Shown here: positions 1-9,702 of the stretch, piece by piece
Position numbering within the stretch: the stretch's first letter is position 1
Layout of the letters: each line of letters opens with the position of its first letter
DNA from: Nelumbo lutea
Lineage: Eukaryota; Streptophyta; Magnoliopsida; Proteales; Nelumbonaceae
Direction: 5' to 3'
NCBI GenBank assembly: GCA_022828595.1
Contig: JAKGHH010000002.1
Coordinates: forward strand, 82,366,076 to 82,430,075
DNA: 64,000 nucleotides
Program-made: the position numbers and the translations under genes
Notes under the pieces: model-generated
Told to the model about the DNA's origin: nothing
Database searches by the model: none
Seen by the model: only the letters and a program-made list of their open reading frames with translations

Positions 1-33
1 TTTTTCTATTTTGTTGGAGGGTCATATGACATC

Positions 34-207
34 TATACAACTGTAGGTCATACAGACCTGATTGTGTACTGCAACTGCAGTGTTCTCTTCTTGGATTCCT
101 ACAAGACCGTAGGTTATACAACTGTAGGTCATACAGACCTGATTGTGTACTGCAACTACAATGTTCTCTTCTTGGATTCCTACAAGACCGTAGGTTATAC
201 AGACCTG
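34..207 (+). repeat. 81-bp tandem repeat in copia-1 leader
   Basis: Two almost identical 81-bp units (34-114 and 115-195) are followed by the first dozen bases of a third. They differ at only two positions in the segment after GTGTACTGCAACT. They lie upstream of the gag ATG at 294, inside the untranslated leader. Confidence 0.9.
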
Positions 208-293
208 TTCCATAGGTCAGAAGGACCTGTTTCTATAATAGCCGTGTACGGAAGTACTCCTTTGGTTGCCTTTTTTTTTTTAAACCAGGAATC

Positions 294-1763
294 ATGAGTA
301 GTGAAGATTCAACTTCATCTGGAGTTTCCTCAATGCCGAATGGAATGGGTGGGGGTGACCTATCCTTTCCTATGGCTGTTGTCTCTCTTGATGGTTTAAA
401 TTACCTAAAGTGGTCAAGAGGGATCAAGTTATACATCACTGCAAGAGGGAAGATAGGCTACATTAATGGGAGGATAAAAGAACCATCCTCCGGGAGTGCT
501 GAATATGATAGATGGAATCAGGAGAACAGTATTGTTATGTCCTGGCTCTTGGTTTCCATGTAACCTCAAATCAGGAAGAATTTCATGTGGGCTGAAACTG
601 CGAATGAAATCTGGGAACAAGCAAAGTCTACATATTCAGAATTGAGACACTATGCCAAAATCTATCAACTGCAGGCAGCATCTTCTACTTGTAGACAGGG
701 GGAGAGGTGTTTATCGGTCTATTACTCTGACTTAACATCTGCCTGGAAGGAGTTGGATCACTACCAGAGTGTGGATTGGAAGTGTGATGAGGATGCTAAG
801 AAGTACAAACAGATTGTCTCCCAGCAAAGGGTGTTTGCATTCTTACATGGTCTAAATCCTATGTATGAATCTATTAGAGTTCAAATTCTCAGCTCTAAGG
901 ATCTCCCTTCTGTTCAGGAAGTCTATGCTCTTGTACAATCGGAAGAAAGCAGGAGAAATTTGATGAACAACCCTGGTGGGGATGCTGTTGTGTTAGTTGC
1001 AAAATGGGGTGTATCTGCTGGTGGGGGATCTTCTTCCCGGAAAGGAGAGCTCCAGAAAAAAACAGAAGATAAGGAAAAATTGTGGTGCACTCATTGCTAG
1101 AAACCCCAACACACCAAAGATACCTGTTGGGATCTTCATGGGAAACCAAAATGGGCTCAAGATCTGACTAAGAAGCATAGTTCAGAGGTGAATAAGAAGT
1201 ACGGGCAGCAAAATACAAAGAAACATCACATGGCCAACATGGCTACCCGGGAGCATCAGCCTACCATTTCTACTGTGACTCAGACACATCTCACTGGACC
1301 TGACCCGAGGGAGGACATTATGAATTCCTTCCGTAACCATTTAGAGCTCTATGGTAGAGCAATTCGTCAGATGGATACTCCTCCCTCAACCTCATTTGCA
1401 TCTACGTTAGGTAACCCTGCCACTGCTTTCCATGTTGCTTCTCACACCCATGACTCTCCATGGATCATTGATTCTGGAGCATCAAAACATATGACTGGTA
1501 CGTCTTCTTACTTTCAAACCTATCACCCTCTTTCTGGAAGAGACAAGGTGAGATTAGCCGATGGATCATACTCTTCCATAGCTGGTCAAGGAACTATCTC
1601 TCTTCCTCTTGGCCTTACCCTCTCTGATGTTCTTCATGTTCCAAATTTTCCCAGTAATTTGTTCTCTGTTAGTAGTGTTACTAATTCCTTGAATTGTTCA
1701 GTGATTTTTTTTCCCTTCTCATTGTGTGATTCAGGATCTGGCCTCGGGGAAGACGATTGGTAG
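294..1763 (+). pseudogene. gag: copia-1 gag and protease (broken)
   Basis: One frame carries the capsid-like gag, a zinc knuckle and the aspartic protease. The start is the ATG at 294 (MSSEDSTSSG), the first ATG after the leader. The gag motif LDGLNYLKWSRG lies near residue 33. A TAA at 561-563 and a TAG at 1098-1100 interrupt the frame. The second falls inside the CX2CX4HX4C knuckle (CTHC, then HTKDTC). The protease signature WIIDSGASKHMTG is at about 1459-1497 and keeps its catalytic Asp. The frame is lost in a T-run near 1705-1715 and the product would end at 1763. Confidence 0.9.
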
Positions 1764-3456
1764 GGGTCGTATGGCTGATGGACTTTACATGCTGGAGAAT
1801 AAGGCTGGTCTTCATGTTACAGAGTCTATGAGTCAGTCCTGTAAGAAAAAAGTCTATTTATGGCATTGTCGTCTTGGTCATTTGTCTTTTGAGTCTTTGA
1901 AAGTTGTATTCCCAGAACTGTTTAAGTCAATGTCTGTCTCTGACTTTTCTTGTCAAACATGTCAGTTGAGTAAACATTGTAGAACTCATTTTCTTCAAAG
2001 ACATAGTAAATCTGAATCTCCATTTTACATTGTTCATTCTGATGTGTGGGGCCCTGTTATTTTACCATCTGAGAGTGGCTACAAGTATTTCATTACCCTC
2101 ATTGATGATTATTCTAGATTTACGTGGGTATACCCGATGCGAACTAGGGAAGAAGTATACAAAATCATTCAAGATTTCCAGCGGATGGTCTTCACTCAAT
2201 TTCAAACTAAAATCCAAATTTTCCAATCAGATAATGCAAAATAATTTTTTCATAGTGACCTCACGGATTTTTTTGCTTCGCATGGTTCCCTTCACTGTAG
2301 CTCTTGTGCCCGCACACCACAACAAAATGGTGTGGCCGAACGGAAGAACCAACATCTCCTTGAAGTGGCTCGAGGTTTACTACTTCATATGAATGTTCCC
2401 AAACGGTTTTGGCTTGAAGCTATTATTTGTTCCACTTACCTTATAAACCGTATGCCCTCTCGTCGGTTAGAGTACAAAGCCCCACATCAACTTCTCTTTC
2501 CTAAGGCTCCCCTTCTTTCTATTCCTCCTCGTGTCTTTGGTTGTCGGTGTTTTGTCCAAAATCTGTCTCCTACCCGTGGGAAATTGGACTCTCGTGCTAT
2601 ACCTTGCATATTTCTTGGTTACTCTTTCACTCAAAAGGGCTACCGTGTTTTTGATCATGTTTCTCGTAAATTCTATGACTCCATGGATGTTTCTTTCTTT
2701 GAAGATGAACCTTTCTATCCTGTTTCTCCTCAGGGGGAGTGTAGACATGAGGAGAAACTAGTTCAGCTTCCCTCTCTCCCTGACCCTCCACCTTTTCGTG
2801 TTTTTTCTCGTCGTCGCAAAGTCCAGCCAAATCCAAGAGCTATAGAGAATCCGGAAGCTGTAACTCCAGTGCCACCAGACTCCTCGAGGGCGGATCATTC
2901 TCACTCAGGTATTTTAGCTCCCAATGATGTCCTTGAATCTATTGAAAATGATTCCTCTACTGTTAATGATCTTGACCGTCCTATTGCTCACAGGAAGGGT
3001 GTTAGATTGTGCACCACAAAACATCCCATTTCCATCTTTGTCTCCTATGAGAATATTTCACCCTCATTCCGTGCCTTCCTTACCTCTATTGACAGTGTCC
3101 CTATCCCTAAAAATGTGGTAGAAGCTTTTTCAGTTCCTGAATGGACAAATGCCATGAGGGAAGAAGTTAATGCCCTTCACAAAAATGGCACATGGGAACT
3201 TGTTGATCTTCCCAAGGGAAAGGTTCTAGTTGGATGTAAATGGGTGTTCACAGTCAAGCATAAGGCTGATGGAACAGTGGAAAGGTATAAAGCTCGCTTA
3301 GTGGCAAAGGGATTCACCCAAGTGTATGGAGTTGATTATGTTGAAACTTTTGCCTCCGTTGCCAAGATGAATTCCATTAGTCATTTTCTCTCTTGCAGCC
3401 AATCTGGATTGGGTTTTACACCAACTGGACATCAAGAATGCATTTTTGAATGGTGA
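1726..3456 (+). pseudogene. pol: copia-1 integrase and N-terminal reverse transcriptase (broken)
   Basis: The same frame runs from the GAG-pre-integrase zinc-binding part (LWHCRLGHLS, then CQTCQLSKH) into the integrase core. The three acidic positions are visible in HSDVWGP (about 2036), QSDNAK (about 2227) and AERKNQ (about 2335). A TAA at 2242-2244 directly follows the second acidic motif. After a proline-rich linker the reverse transcriptase begins (ALHKNGTWELVDLPKG; RYKARLVAKGFTQ). The frame is lost near 3380-3400 before the first catalytic Asp segment. Known role of the family: cDNA integration. Confidence 0.9.
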
Positions 3457-3901
3457 CCTTGAAGAGGAAGTGTACATGATTCAACCTCCTGGGTTTTTAG
3501 CCCAAGGCAATGAAAAGAAAGTGTGCAAGTTGAAGAAGTCCTTATACGGGCTGAAACAATCACCAAGAGCTTGGTTCAGTAGATTCCATGTGGCAGTTCA
3601 ACAGAAAGGATACAGGCAATGTCAATCAGATAACACACTATTCGTGAAAAAAGGAGAAGGTAAAATTGTTGCTCTAATTGTTTATGTGGATGACATAATT
3701 GTTACTGGTGATTGGGAGGATGAAATTCAGAAATTGAAACTTTTCCTTGCAACTCAGTTTGAAGTGAAGGATCTAGGACCCACCAGATACTTCCTTGGAA
3801 TTGAAGTTGCCCGATCAAAGAAGGGTATCTTCATTTCTCAAAGGAAATACGTCCTAGATTTACTTCAGGACACTGAAAAGATGGGGGGTGAAGCCAGTTG
3901 A
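3380..3901 (+). pseudogene. pol: copia-1 reverse transcriptase, catalytic part (broken)
   Basis: This frame resumes one base off from the preceding one and gives QLDIKNAFLNGDLEEEVYM, SLYGLKQSPRAW and the catalytic YVDDIIVTG box (about 3683). It ends at 3901 because a G-run (six G near 3882-3888) shifts the frame just before the RNase H connection. Confidence 0.9.
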
Positions 3902-4640
3902 CTCTCCCATTGACCCCAACCATAATTTAGGTGACAACAGTGGTGAATCACTTATGGATGTGAAACAGTTTCAGAGGCTTGTAGGGAGATTGTTATACCT
4001 TTCTATGACTCGCCCAGACATTGTGTATGCTGTTTGTGTTCTTAGTCAATTCATGCATGCTCCTAGGTCTTCTCATCTTGAAGCAGCAGAGAGAATCCTC
4101 CGATATTTGACGAAGTATCCAGGTACTGGTTTGTTGTTTCAAAAGCACGGACATTTGAAAGTTGAAGTTTATACAGATGCAGATTGGGCTGGATTCCGAA
4201 GTGACAGAAAGTCTATTAGTGGCTACTGCACATTTATAGGAGGGAACCTTGTTACATGGAGAAGTAAAAAGCAAAATGTGGTAGCTAGATCCAGTGCTGA
4301 AGCTGAATATCGTGCTATGGCCCACGGGGTTGCTGAAGGCATGTGGATAAAGAATTTGTTGGGGGAGTTGGGTTTCCCAGTGACCAAACCTATAACTCTA
4401 TTTTGTGATAACAAAGCAGCTATAAGCATTGCTGCCAATCCGATGCTACATGATAGAACAAAACACATCGAAGTTGACAAGCATTTTATCAGAGAGAAAG
4501 TTATCACAGGCGAAGTGTGTACCCCTTATGTCACTTCTGAGAACCAACTTGCAGACATCTTTACAAAGGGTTTAAACATTTCCAGACATCATGATTTTTG
4601 TGACAAGTTGGGCATGATTGATATCTATGCTCCAACTTGA
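3888..4640 (+). pseudogene. pol: copia-1 RNase H domain
   Basis: This is the C-terminal part of the copia polyprotein. It contains LVGRLLYLSMTRPDI, the RNase H motif YTDADWAG, SSAEAEYRAMAHG, LFCDNKAAISIA and KHIEVDKHFIREKV, all typical and in order. The stop at 4638-4640 abuts the polypurine tract. The domain itself looks intact over 250 residues and is separated from the RT only by a frameshift. Confidence 0.92.
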
Positions 4641-4647
4641 GGGGGAG
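4636..4647 (+). promoter_or_regulatory. copia-1 polypurine tract
   Basis: CTTGAGGGGGAG directly precedes the TG of the LTR. Such a purine tract primes plus-strand DNA in LTR elements. Confidence 0.85.
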
Positions 4648-4900
4648 TGTTGTCAGTTGTTTATGTTTATGTATTCAGGTTTAGTACCATAAGGGTACTG
4701 TTGTAATTTTCCCTTTGATTACATTGTTCAGCTGTACTAGTATAAATAATAATAGATCATTCTTTCGCCCCCTAAGTTCAATAGGGTCTTTCAGTCCTCT
4801 CGGCACTCCTCTCCTCTCCCCCTCTCTTCTCTCCTCTTGTCTCTCACTTGCTCTCGCTCTTGCTCAACAATTATCTCTCCCTATTAAATCAGCAACAACA
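4648..4900 (+). repeat. copia-1 3' LTR
   Basis: It is 253 bp, begins TGTTGTCAG and ends GCAACAACA, giving short inverted ends. A TATA-like TATAAATAATAATA starts at 4741, followed by a pyrimidine-rich CTCTC tract. The next five bases, CGATG, would be the right target duplication; the left copy is outside the window. Confidence 0.88.
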
Positions 4901-5059
4901 CGATGACAATTTTTATTTTTAATCATGTATTCTTATTTATTTTTTGGCTATTAAAGAAAGATAGAAATAGATGACAAAAATGTTGCGATAGAGGTTGTGG
5001 TGGTCATGGTAGACAGAATTCCTAGGAGAGATTAAATATGTTGGGTAGAAGGGGTCTCA

Positions 5060-5358
5060 AAGCTTGTCATTTCTTGGCTAAGGAGTGAGGCTTTGGGAGC
5101 TTGGAGTTTTATAGGTAGTCATTAAGAGAGATAGACACAATTACTAAAGAAGTGGGAGCCATGTTTAAATGGGTTAGAAAAACAGCAAATGGACTGGCAT
5201 ATTGTTTGGCAAAGCAAGGGGTTCATAGGGAACATATTTCTGGGCTGAATTGTAAATTGGATTGTTCTTGTAAAGGGATGGCTGGGGAAGTCCCTAGCCC
5301 TGTTGTACTCTATCTCTTTTAGATTAATGAACGAATTTTCAGTTGCTGATAAAAAAAA
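5060..5358 (+). mobile_element. LINE 3' tail with end of RNase H
   Basis: Translation of about 5100-5250 gives the end of a plant L1-type RNase H (FKWVRKTANGLAYCLAKQG), closely like the one at 7950. A short 3' UTR and A8 follow at 5351-5358. The 5' limit is uncertain. Confidence 0.7.
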
Positions 5359-5429
5359 GTTGCTTGTCTTGTTACTGATAAAAGATGCTTAGGAGGGATG
5401 ACTGATAATGCCTGTAGATCAATCATATG

Positions 5430-5688
5430 TGTTATTTCTGTAGCTACAGTAGTCCGAACCAGGAGAAGAGAAGAAGAAGAAGAAGAAGATGAAGAGAACA
5501 GTCGAACCAGATAGTTTTAAACCCTATCAGTCGACCCTTAATATGGATTAGCCTCTAATTAGTGGTATAAAGACTAAACTGCTCCCAGTTAAGTATGGGA
5601 CAAGAAGTCTCTATTAAGACTACCACATAAGCACATAACTTAACAGAAATAAATTGACTAATCTACCCTTATCCGGCTAGCTCTAATA
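5430..5688 (-). repeat. copia-2 3' LTR
   Basis: It lies next to the reverse polypurine tract (5689-5700). On the minus strand it starts TATTAGAGC (an expected TG appears mutated to TA) and ends AAATAACA. A GAA-rich tract sits at 5465-5500. It is about 120 bp longer than the partner LTR. Confidence 0.85.
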
Positions 5689-5700
5689 CTCCCCCTCAAG
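5689..5700 (-). promoter_or_regulatory. copia-2 polypurine tract
   Basis: The plus strand reads CTCCCCCTCAAG, so the minus strand reads CTTGAGGGGGAG directly before the LTR, identical to copia-1. Confidence 0.85.
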
Positions 5701-6409
5701 CTGGAGAATATATGTCATATAATCCCAACTTGTTACATATATATTTCACTCTCCCTAAGCTTAAGCCTTTTGTAAACAAATCTGCCCATTGATCACCTGA
5801 GCCCACATGTTCTGTGCTTATCTCTCCAGTAAGGACCTTCTCCCTCACAAAGTGGCAATCAATCTCTATGTGCTTTGTTCTCTCATGAAAAACAGGGTTG
5901 GATGAGATGTGGAGTGCAACTTGATTGTCACAGTACAATTTCATAGGTCTATTCATGGAGAACTCGATTTCTTGTAGGAGATTCCTCAACCATACTAATT
6001 CACATGTAGTGTGTGCCATGGCTCTGTCTTCGGCTTCAGTACTACTCCTTGCCACAACCGTCTGCTTCTTACTCCTCCATGTCACAAGATTTCCTCCAAG
6101 AAATGTGCAGTAACCTATAGTATATCTTCTATCAGACACATAGCCTACCCAATTTGCATCTGTTTACCCAATTACTTCAAGTTTTCCTCCTGGTCTGTAT
6201 AATATCCCACGGCCTGGAGCTCCCTTCAGGTACCTTACAATTCTAAGAACTGCATCCCAGTGAGATATCCGAGGGTTCTGCATAAATTGGCTCACCACAC
6301 TGACTGCAAAGGAGATGTCTAGTCTCGTGATAGTCAAATAGTTCAGCTTCCCCACTAGCCGTCTATACCTTCCAGGATCATCAAATATTTCCCCTGTGTC
6401 ACTGCTCAA
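5696..6409 (-). pseudogene. pol: copia-2 RNase H domain (one nonsense codon)
   Basis: Two stretches in one frame (6409-6164 and 6139-5696) are separated by a stop inside the first RNase H motif, where TDANWVG follows the stop. Later motifs are intact: TIGYCTFLGGNLVTWRSKKQ, SSTEAEDRAMAH, KLYCDNQVALHISSN, KHIEIDCHFVREKV. The product would end at the polypurine tract, as is normal for copia. Confidence 0.88.
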
Positions 6410-6855
6410 CTTAGCATTTGGTTCATGAGAGTTTCAGCTGGTTTTGCACCTAACAGTCCTGTTTCATCCAGCAGATCAAGAACATATTTTCTTTGACACA
6501 GGTTTACACCTTGTCTTGATCTAGCAACTTCTATACCCAAGAAATACTTCAATGTTTCAAGGTCTTTTGTTTGAAAGTGATTTTGCAAAAAGACCTTTAG
6601 TTTATTGATCCCCAATTTGTCACTACCAGTTATGACAATATCATCCACATAGACCACTAATAAAATCTTTCCGGCTTCTGAATCATAGCTGAACACTGAG
6701 TGGTCAACTTGGCATTGTTTCATTCCAAAATTCTTTACCACTTCACTAAACTTCCCAAACCAAGCACGAGGCGATTGTTTCAACCCATAAATTGCCTTTT
6801 TCAGTCTGCACACCTTACCATCCTCCCCCTGAGCAACAAACCCAGGTGGTTTCAA
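6406..6855 (-). pseudogene. pol: copia-2 reverse transcriptase fragment
   Basis: It starts at PPGFVAQGEDGKVCRLKKAI and includes YGLKQSPRAWFGKF and the catalytic VYVDDIVITG. The whole N-terminal half of RT, with the first catalytic Asp, is missing because of the element's large deletion. It ends with a frameshift into the RNase H frame at about 6408. Confidence 0.88.
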
Positions 6856-6881
6856 CCCATAAATTGCCTTTTTCAGTCTGC
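6777..6881 (-). repeat. 33-bp direct repeat at the copia-2 deletion junction
   Basis: 6777-6809 and 6849-6881 are the same 33 bases, encoding part of LKKAIYGLK. The second copy lies between the primer site and the truncated RT and so marks the deletion join. Confidence 0.85.
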
Positions 6882-6891
6882 TCTAATACCA
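6881..6891 (-). promoter_or_regulatory. copia-2 primer binding site
   Basis: The minus strand reads TGGTATTAGAG directly after the LTR end. This matches the usual TGGTATCAGAG initiator-Met-tRNA site with one change. Confidence 0.75.
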
Positions 6892-7030
6892 TGTTATTTC
6901 TGTAGCTACAGTAGTCCGAACCAGGAGAAGAGAAGAAGAAGAACAACAAACTCTATTAAGACTGCCACATAAGCACATAACTTAACAAAAATAAATTGAC
7001 TAATCTACCCTTATTCGGCTTTCTCTAATA
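6892..7030 (-). repeat. copia-2 5' LTR, internally deleted
   Basis: Both ends match the 3' LTR, but only 139 bp remain. The middle, including the region that would hold the TATA box, is gone; the join falls in the GAA-rich tract. No clear 5-bp target duplication was found. Confidence 0.8.
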
Positions 7031-7083
7031 CCATGCATAAATATTATTGAAATGTAGATTCTCATTGAGCCTTGTTATCTAGG

Positions 7084-7784
7084 GTGATTGAGAAGGTTCC
7101 TAAGGAGGTGGCTAGGATTGAGAAGGTTCAAAGGGAGTTTTTATGGGAAGGGGTGGGGGTTCCAAGAAGTTCCATCTGGTAAAATGGGAAAAGGTTTGCA
7201 AACCAAAGGCGAGGTGGGGGGGTGGTGGGGAGGTTTAGGTCTGAGAAGGATAAAATTGCTTAACAAAGCATTGCTAGGGAAGTGTCCGTGGAGGTTTGGG
7301 CAAGAGAGAGAAAAGGAAGGCTTATGGAGGAGGATGGTGGTTGGGAAATATGGGGTGGTGAGGCTTGGGTGGGAACCAAGAGAAGTAAGGAGCTCTTATG
7401 GGGTAAGTGTTTGGAAAGGAATCATGAGGTTTAATCAGGAGTTAGGGGATTGGTGAGATTCAAAGTTGGGGATGGATCTAGAATTAGGTTTTGGGGAGAT
7501 GAATGGACTGAAGTAGGAAAACTGTGTGGGGTTTGCCCAAAGTTATCTAGGTTGACTGATCAACAAGTTACAATTGATCAGTGGAAGAGTGTATTATGCT
7601 GCTGGAAAAGCTAGAAGGAATAAACATTGCAGTAGTTACAAGAGGTGGTTTGTGGTGGAAAGAGAGCAAAGATGGAAAGTTCTCAGTTAAGTCATTATAC
7701 AAGGCATTAGTAAGAGAGAGCCTAGAGTCGGGTAAGATAAAAGGAGTGTGGGGTAATCCGGTACCCCCAAGAGCCAAGAGTTGA
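7084..7784 (+). pseudogene. LINE (L1 type) ORF2, C-terminal RT part
   Basis: Frames patched together give the end of a plant LINE reverse transcriptase and the following linker. Visible are VARIEKVQREFLW, then GLGLRRIKLLNKALLGK and LWRRMVVGKYG at 7224-7360, then KESKDGKFSVKSLYKALV near 7663-7710. Several frameshifts lie at 7190-7240 and 7450-7580. The reading is cut at 7784 by younger LINE tails and resumes at 8397 with the zf-RVT part. Confidence 0.82.
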
Positions 7785-7800
7785 AACCTTTGCCTGGTTC

Positions 7801-8153
7801 TGATTTGTCATGGGCAACTCTCTAAAAGCTGAGTTAATGGCAATGCTACAAGGTGATCATCTCTCGGGCTAAAAACAATAGAACTACTCTGTGGACTTTC
7901 AAACAAGTGATAAGGGAAGTGGAAAAGGTCGCAAGGGAGGTAGAGGCTGAATTCAAATGGGTTAGAAGGAGTGCAAATGGGCTAGCTGATTATCTTGCTA
8001 AACAAGGGGCTTTAAGGCAACATTTGTTTTGGGCTGCAGTGTAAAGAGGGACAGAAATATGTAGTAGTGTGGAGTTCGAATCCCATACGCAGTTGTAAAA
8101 TTTTAAATCTAATTTCAAATAAAATTCTTCTTTGCTGATCAAAAAAAAAAAAA
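7801..8153 (+). mobile_element. 5'-truncated LINE tail A
   Basis: It starts inside RNase H (KAELMAML around 7828) and contains REVEKVAREVEAEFKWVRR and SANGLADYLAKQG, a stop at 8042-8044, a ~95-base 3' UTR and an A-run to 8156. Flanking target duplications show target-primed insertion into the older LINE. Confidence 0.88.
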
Positions 8154-8168
8154 AAACCTTTGCCTGGT

Positions 8169-8380
8169 CTGAATTCAAATGGGTTAGAAGGAGTGCAAAT
8201 GGGCTAGCTGATTATCTTGCTAAACAAGGGGCTTTAAGGCAACATTTGTTTTGGGCTGCAGTGTAAAGAGGGACAGAAATATGTAGTAGTGTGGAGTTCG
8301 AATCCCATACGCAGTTGTAAAATTTTAAATCTAATTTCAAATAAAATTCTTCTTTGCTGATCAAAAAAAAAAAAAAAAAA
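8169..8380 (+). mobile_element. 5'-truncated LINE tail B, duplicate of part of tail A
   Basis: By eye it is identical base for base to 7947-8140 of tail A, then carries its own longer A-run. It begins at CTGAATTC without the upstream RNase H. See findings for the two possible origins. Confidence 0.88.
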
Positions 8381-8396
8381 AAACCTTTGCCTGGTT

Positions 8397-8850
8397 GGTA
8401 GCCCATGACAGCATTCTCACTAAGGATCACTTGAAGACTAGAGGCTTTAATTTGTCAAGCTACTGCTGTTTATGTCACATGGAGGAGGAGACAGTCCTTC
8501 ATTTGTTCTTTTCCTGTATTGTGGCAAATTTTATTTGGATTTTCTATTTCTTTCTGTTTAGACAAAGGATGTTTCAACCTTCTTCTCCAGAAGAACTATT
8601 CTCTAAATGGCCAAAACTTTAAGGAAGCAAGAAAGTCAGGATTCTGTGGAGCTGTATCGCATTTCCAGTCTGCTGGTCAGTTTGGAATGAGAGAAATAGA
8701 AGAGTATTTGAGGACAGGTTAAAGAGCATTGATCATCTGGTAGCATCAGTGGGTAAACTAGCATCTGGTTGGTTTCTTCATCTTCCAGATTTTGATCAAG
8801 TGAACAGAACAGATCCGTTAGTGAACTCAAATCTAGGGCAATAAATGCTC
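8397..8850 (+). pseudogene. LINE ORF2 end, zf-RVT domain (continuation of 7084-7784)
   Basis: It resumes exactly where the old LINE was interrupted (FAWLVAHDSILTKDHL). The zinc-binding CCLCHMEEETVLHLFFSC is at 8465-8517. After a frameshift near 8620 it continues with CWSVWNERNRRVFEDRLKS and ends with a stop near 8840. The domain is typical for plant L1 ORF2. Confidence 0.85.
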
Positions 8851-8999
8851 TTCAAAATATGAATATTTTAGTTGGGGTTAATTCTCCTGCATTTAATTTC
8901 CCCCTTTTGTCTGATAGCGGATTCTTCCTAGTGACTATACACCGATGGAATAATAATGAATGGAGACAGGTTAATAGTAAACACATGAATAAGATCTGT

Positions 9000-9480
9000 G
9001 GAGGATGAGGATCACAAAATAGGGGTGGTCATAACAGATATTGGTAAGCTTAGAGAAAGATTAGAGTCGTTAGGTTTATGCCTCACTGGCAGATTTGTCA
9101 GCTCTGATCCAGAAGATGTTCAATGATGGGCAAAAACTAAATGGAGGCCAGTAGGTGAGGTCAAAAAAATCAAAGAGCTATCCAAGTTTTGGAAGTTTTT
9201 GCTGATAGTTCCAAGGATAAAGATCTTAGGGAGGTAGAGAAGATGTCTAATGCTGTCAGATGCTTTAAACGTCAAAAAAATCAAAGAGTTCTCCAAGCTT
9301 CAAAAGTTTTTCCCAGGTTGAAAGGGGGATTATTTGGCATTGGTTCTCAGAAAAACGTGAAGAAAATTACAAGTGTTGATAAGAACATTGTGTTGGATTA
9401 TAATCAAGCCAATAAAGTAGTAGAGGGTGTGGATAAAGATAAGGATGGTATTAATTTGGTGTTCAATTCTTGGAAGTAGG
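9000..9480 (+). pseudogene. LINE ORF1 (DUF4283-like gag) remnant
   Basis: Around 9025-9160 one frame gives GRFVSSDPEDVQ, a stop, then WAKTKWRPVG, the look of a DUF4283 domain. 9189-9479 continues with a basic segment (FPRLKGGLFGIGSQKNVKK) similar to the ORF1 remnant at 32096. It ends with TAG at 9477-9479. Only a remnant; the fold assignment is from motif resemblance. Confidence 0.6.
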
Positions 9481-9702
9481 GTTTCTTCGTTCTATGAAAA
9501 TTAGATAGGGGTTACTGATTTTGGAAGTGTGTAGTCTGTCAGGTGCATGAAAAATTCAGGTTAAAGATTGGGGGTGGTTGAGGTTGCTGATAGTTTTGAA
9601 CTTTTGATGCTGATGGGTCAAAAGGATTTTCTCTTGTCATTTGGAGTTTTTTTGTATATTGGAGTGGAGTATTGGTTTCTGTTTAGTTTGAGTGGAGGCT
9701 GG
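9481..9702 (+). other. no recognisable feature, probable LINE linker
   Basis: G/T-rich sequence after the ORF1 stop, with no supported reading frame. It may be the ORF1-ORF2 linker of the LINE above. It ends where the hAT-like element begins. Confidence 0.4.

Larger units (their letters stand above)
1..4900 (+). mobile_element. Ty1/copia LTR retrotransposon 1, degenerate, 5' LTR outside window
   Basis: The domain order gag, protease, integrase, reverse transcriptase, RNase H identifies a copia element. The left edge of the window cuts it inside the leader, so 5' LTR and primer site are not visible. The 3' end is complete: polypurine tract, then an LTR of 253 bp with TGTTGT/ACAACA ends. Coding is broken by stops near 563, 1100 and 2244 and by frame changes near 1715, 3390 and 3890, so it is not autonomous now. 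The gag is of the plant copia type with an LDGxNYLxW motif near its start. Confidence 0.93.
5430..7030 (-). mobile_element. copia-2, internally deleted, both LTRs present
   Basis: Reading on the minus strand: a shortened 5' LTR (6892-7030), primer site, a short filler, RT from the LKKAIYGLK region, RNase H, polypurine tract, 3' LTR (5430-5688). Gag, protease, integrase and the first part of RT are absent. Proteins resemble the copia at 19858-28497. RT and RNase H are split by a frameshift near 6410 and a stop at 6164. Confidence 0.9.
7785..8396 (+). repeat. three copies of a ~15-bp LINE target duplication
   Basis: AAACCTTTGCCTGGT occurs at 7785-7799, 8154-8168 and 8381-8395, each copy following the previous element or its A-tail. 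The outer two flank the whole insertion; the middle one separates two tails. Confidence 0.9.

Noticed and set aside
8072..8095. GGAGTTCGAATCCCATACGC looks like a tRNA T-arm / B-box in the LINE 3' UTR
   Set aside because: No A-box at proper spacing, no acceptor or anticodon stems; it also repeats in tail B as part of the LINE. Not a tRNA; at most a shared LINE-SINE tail.
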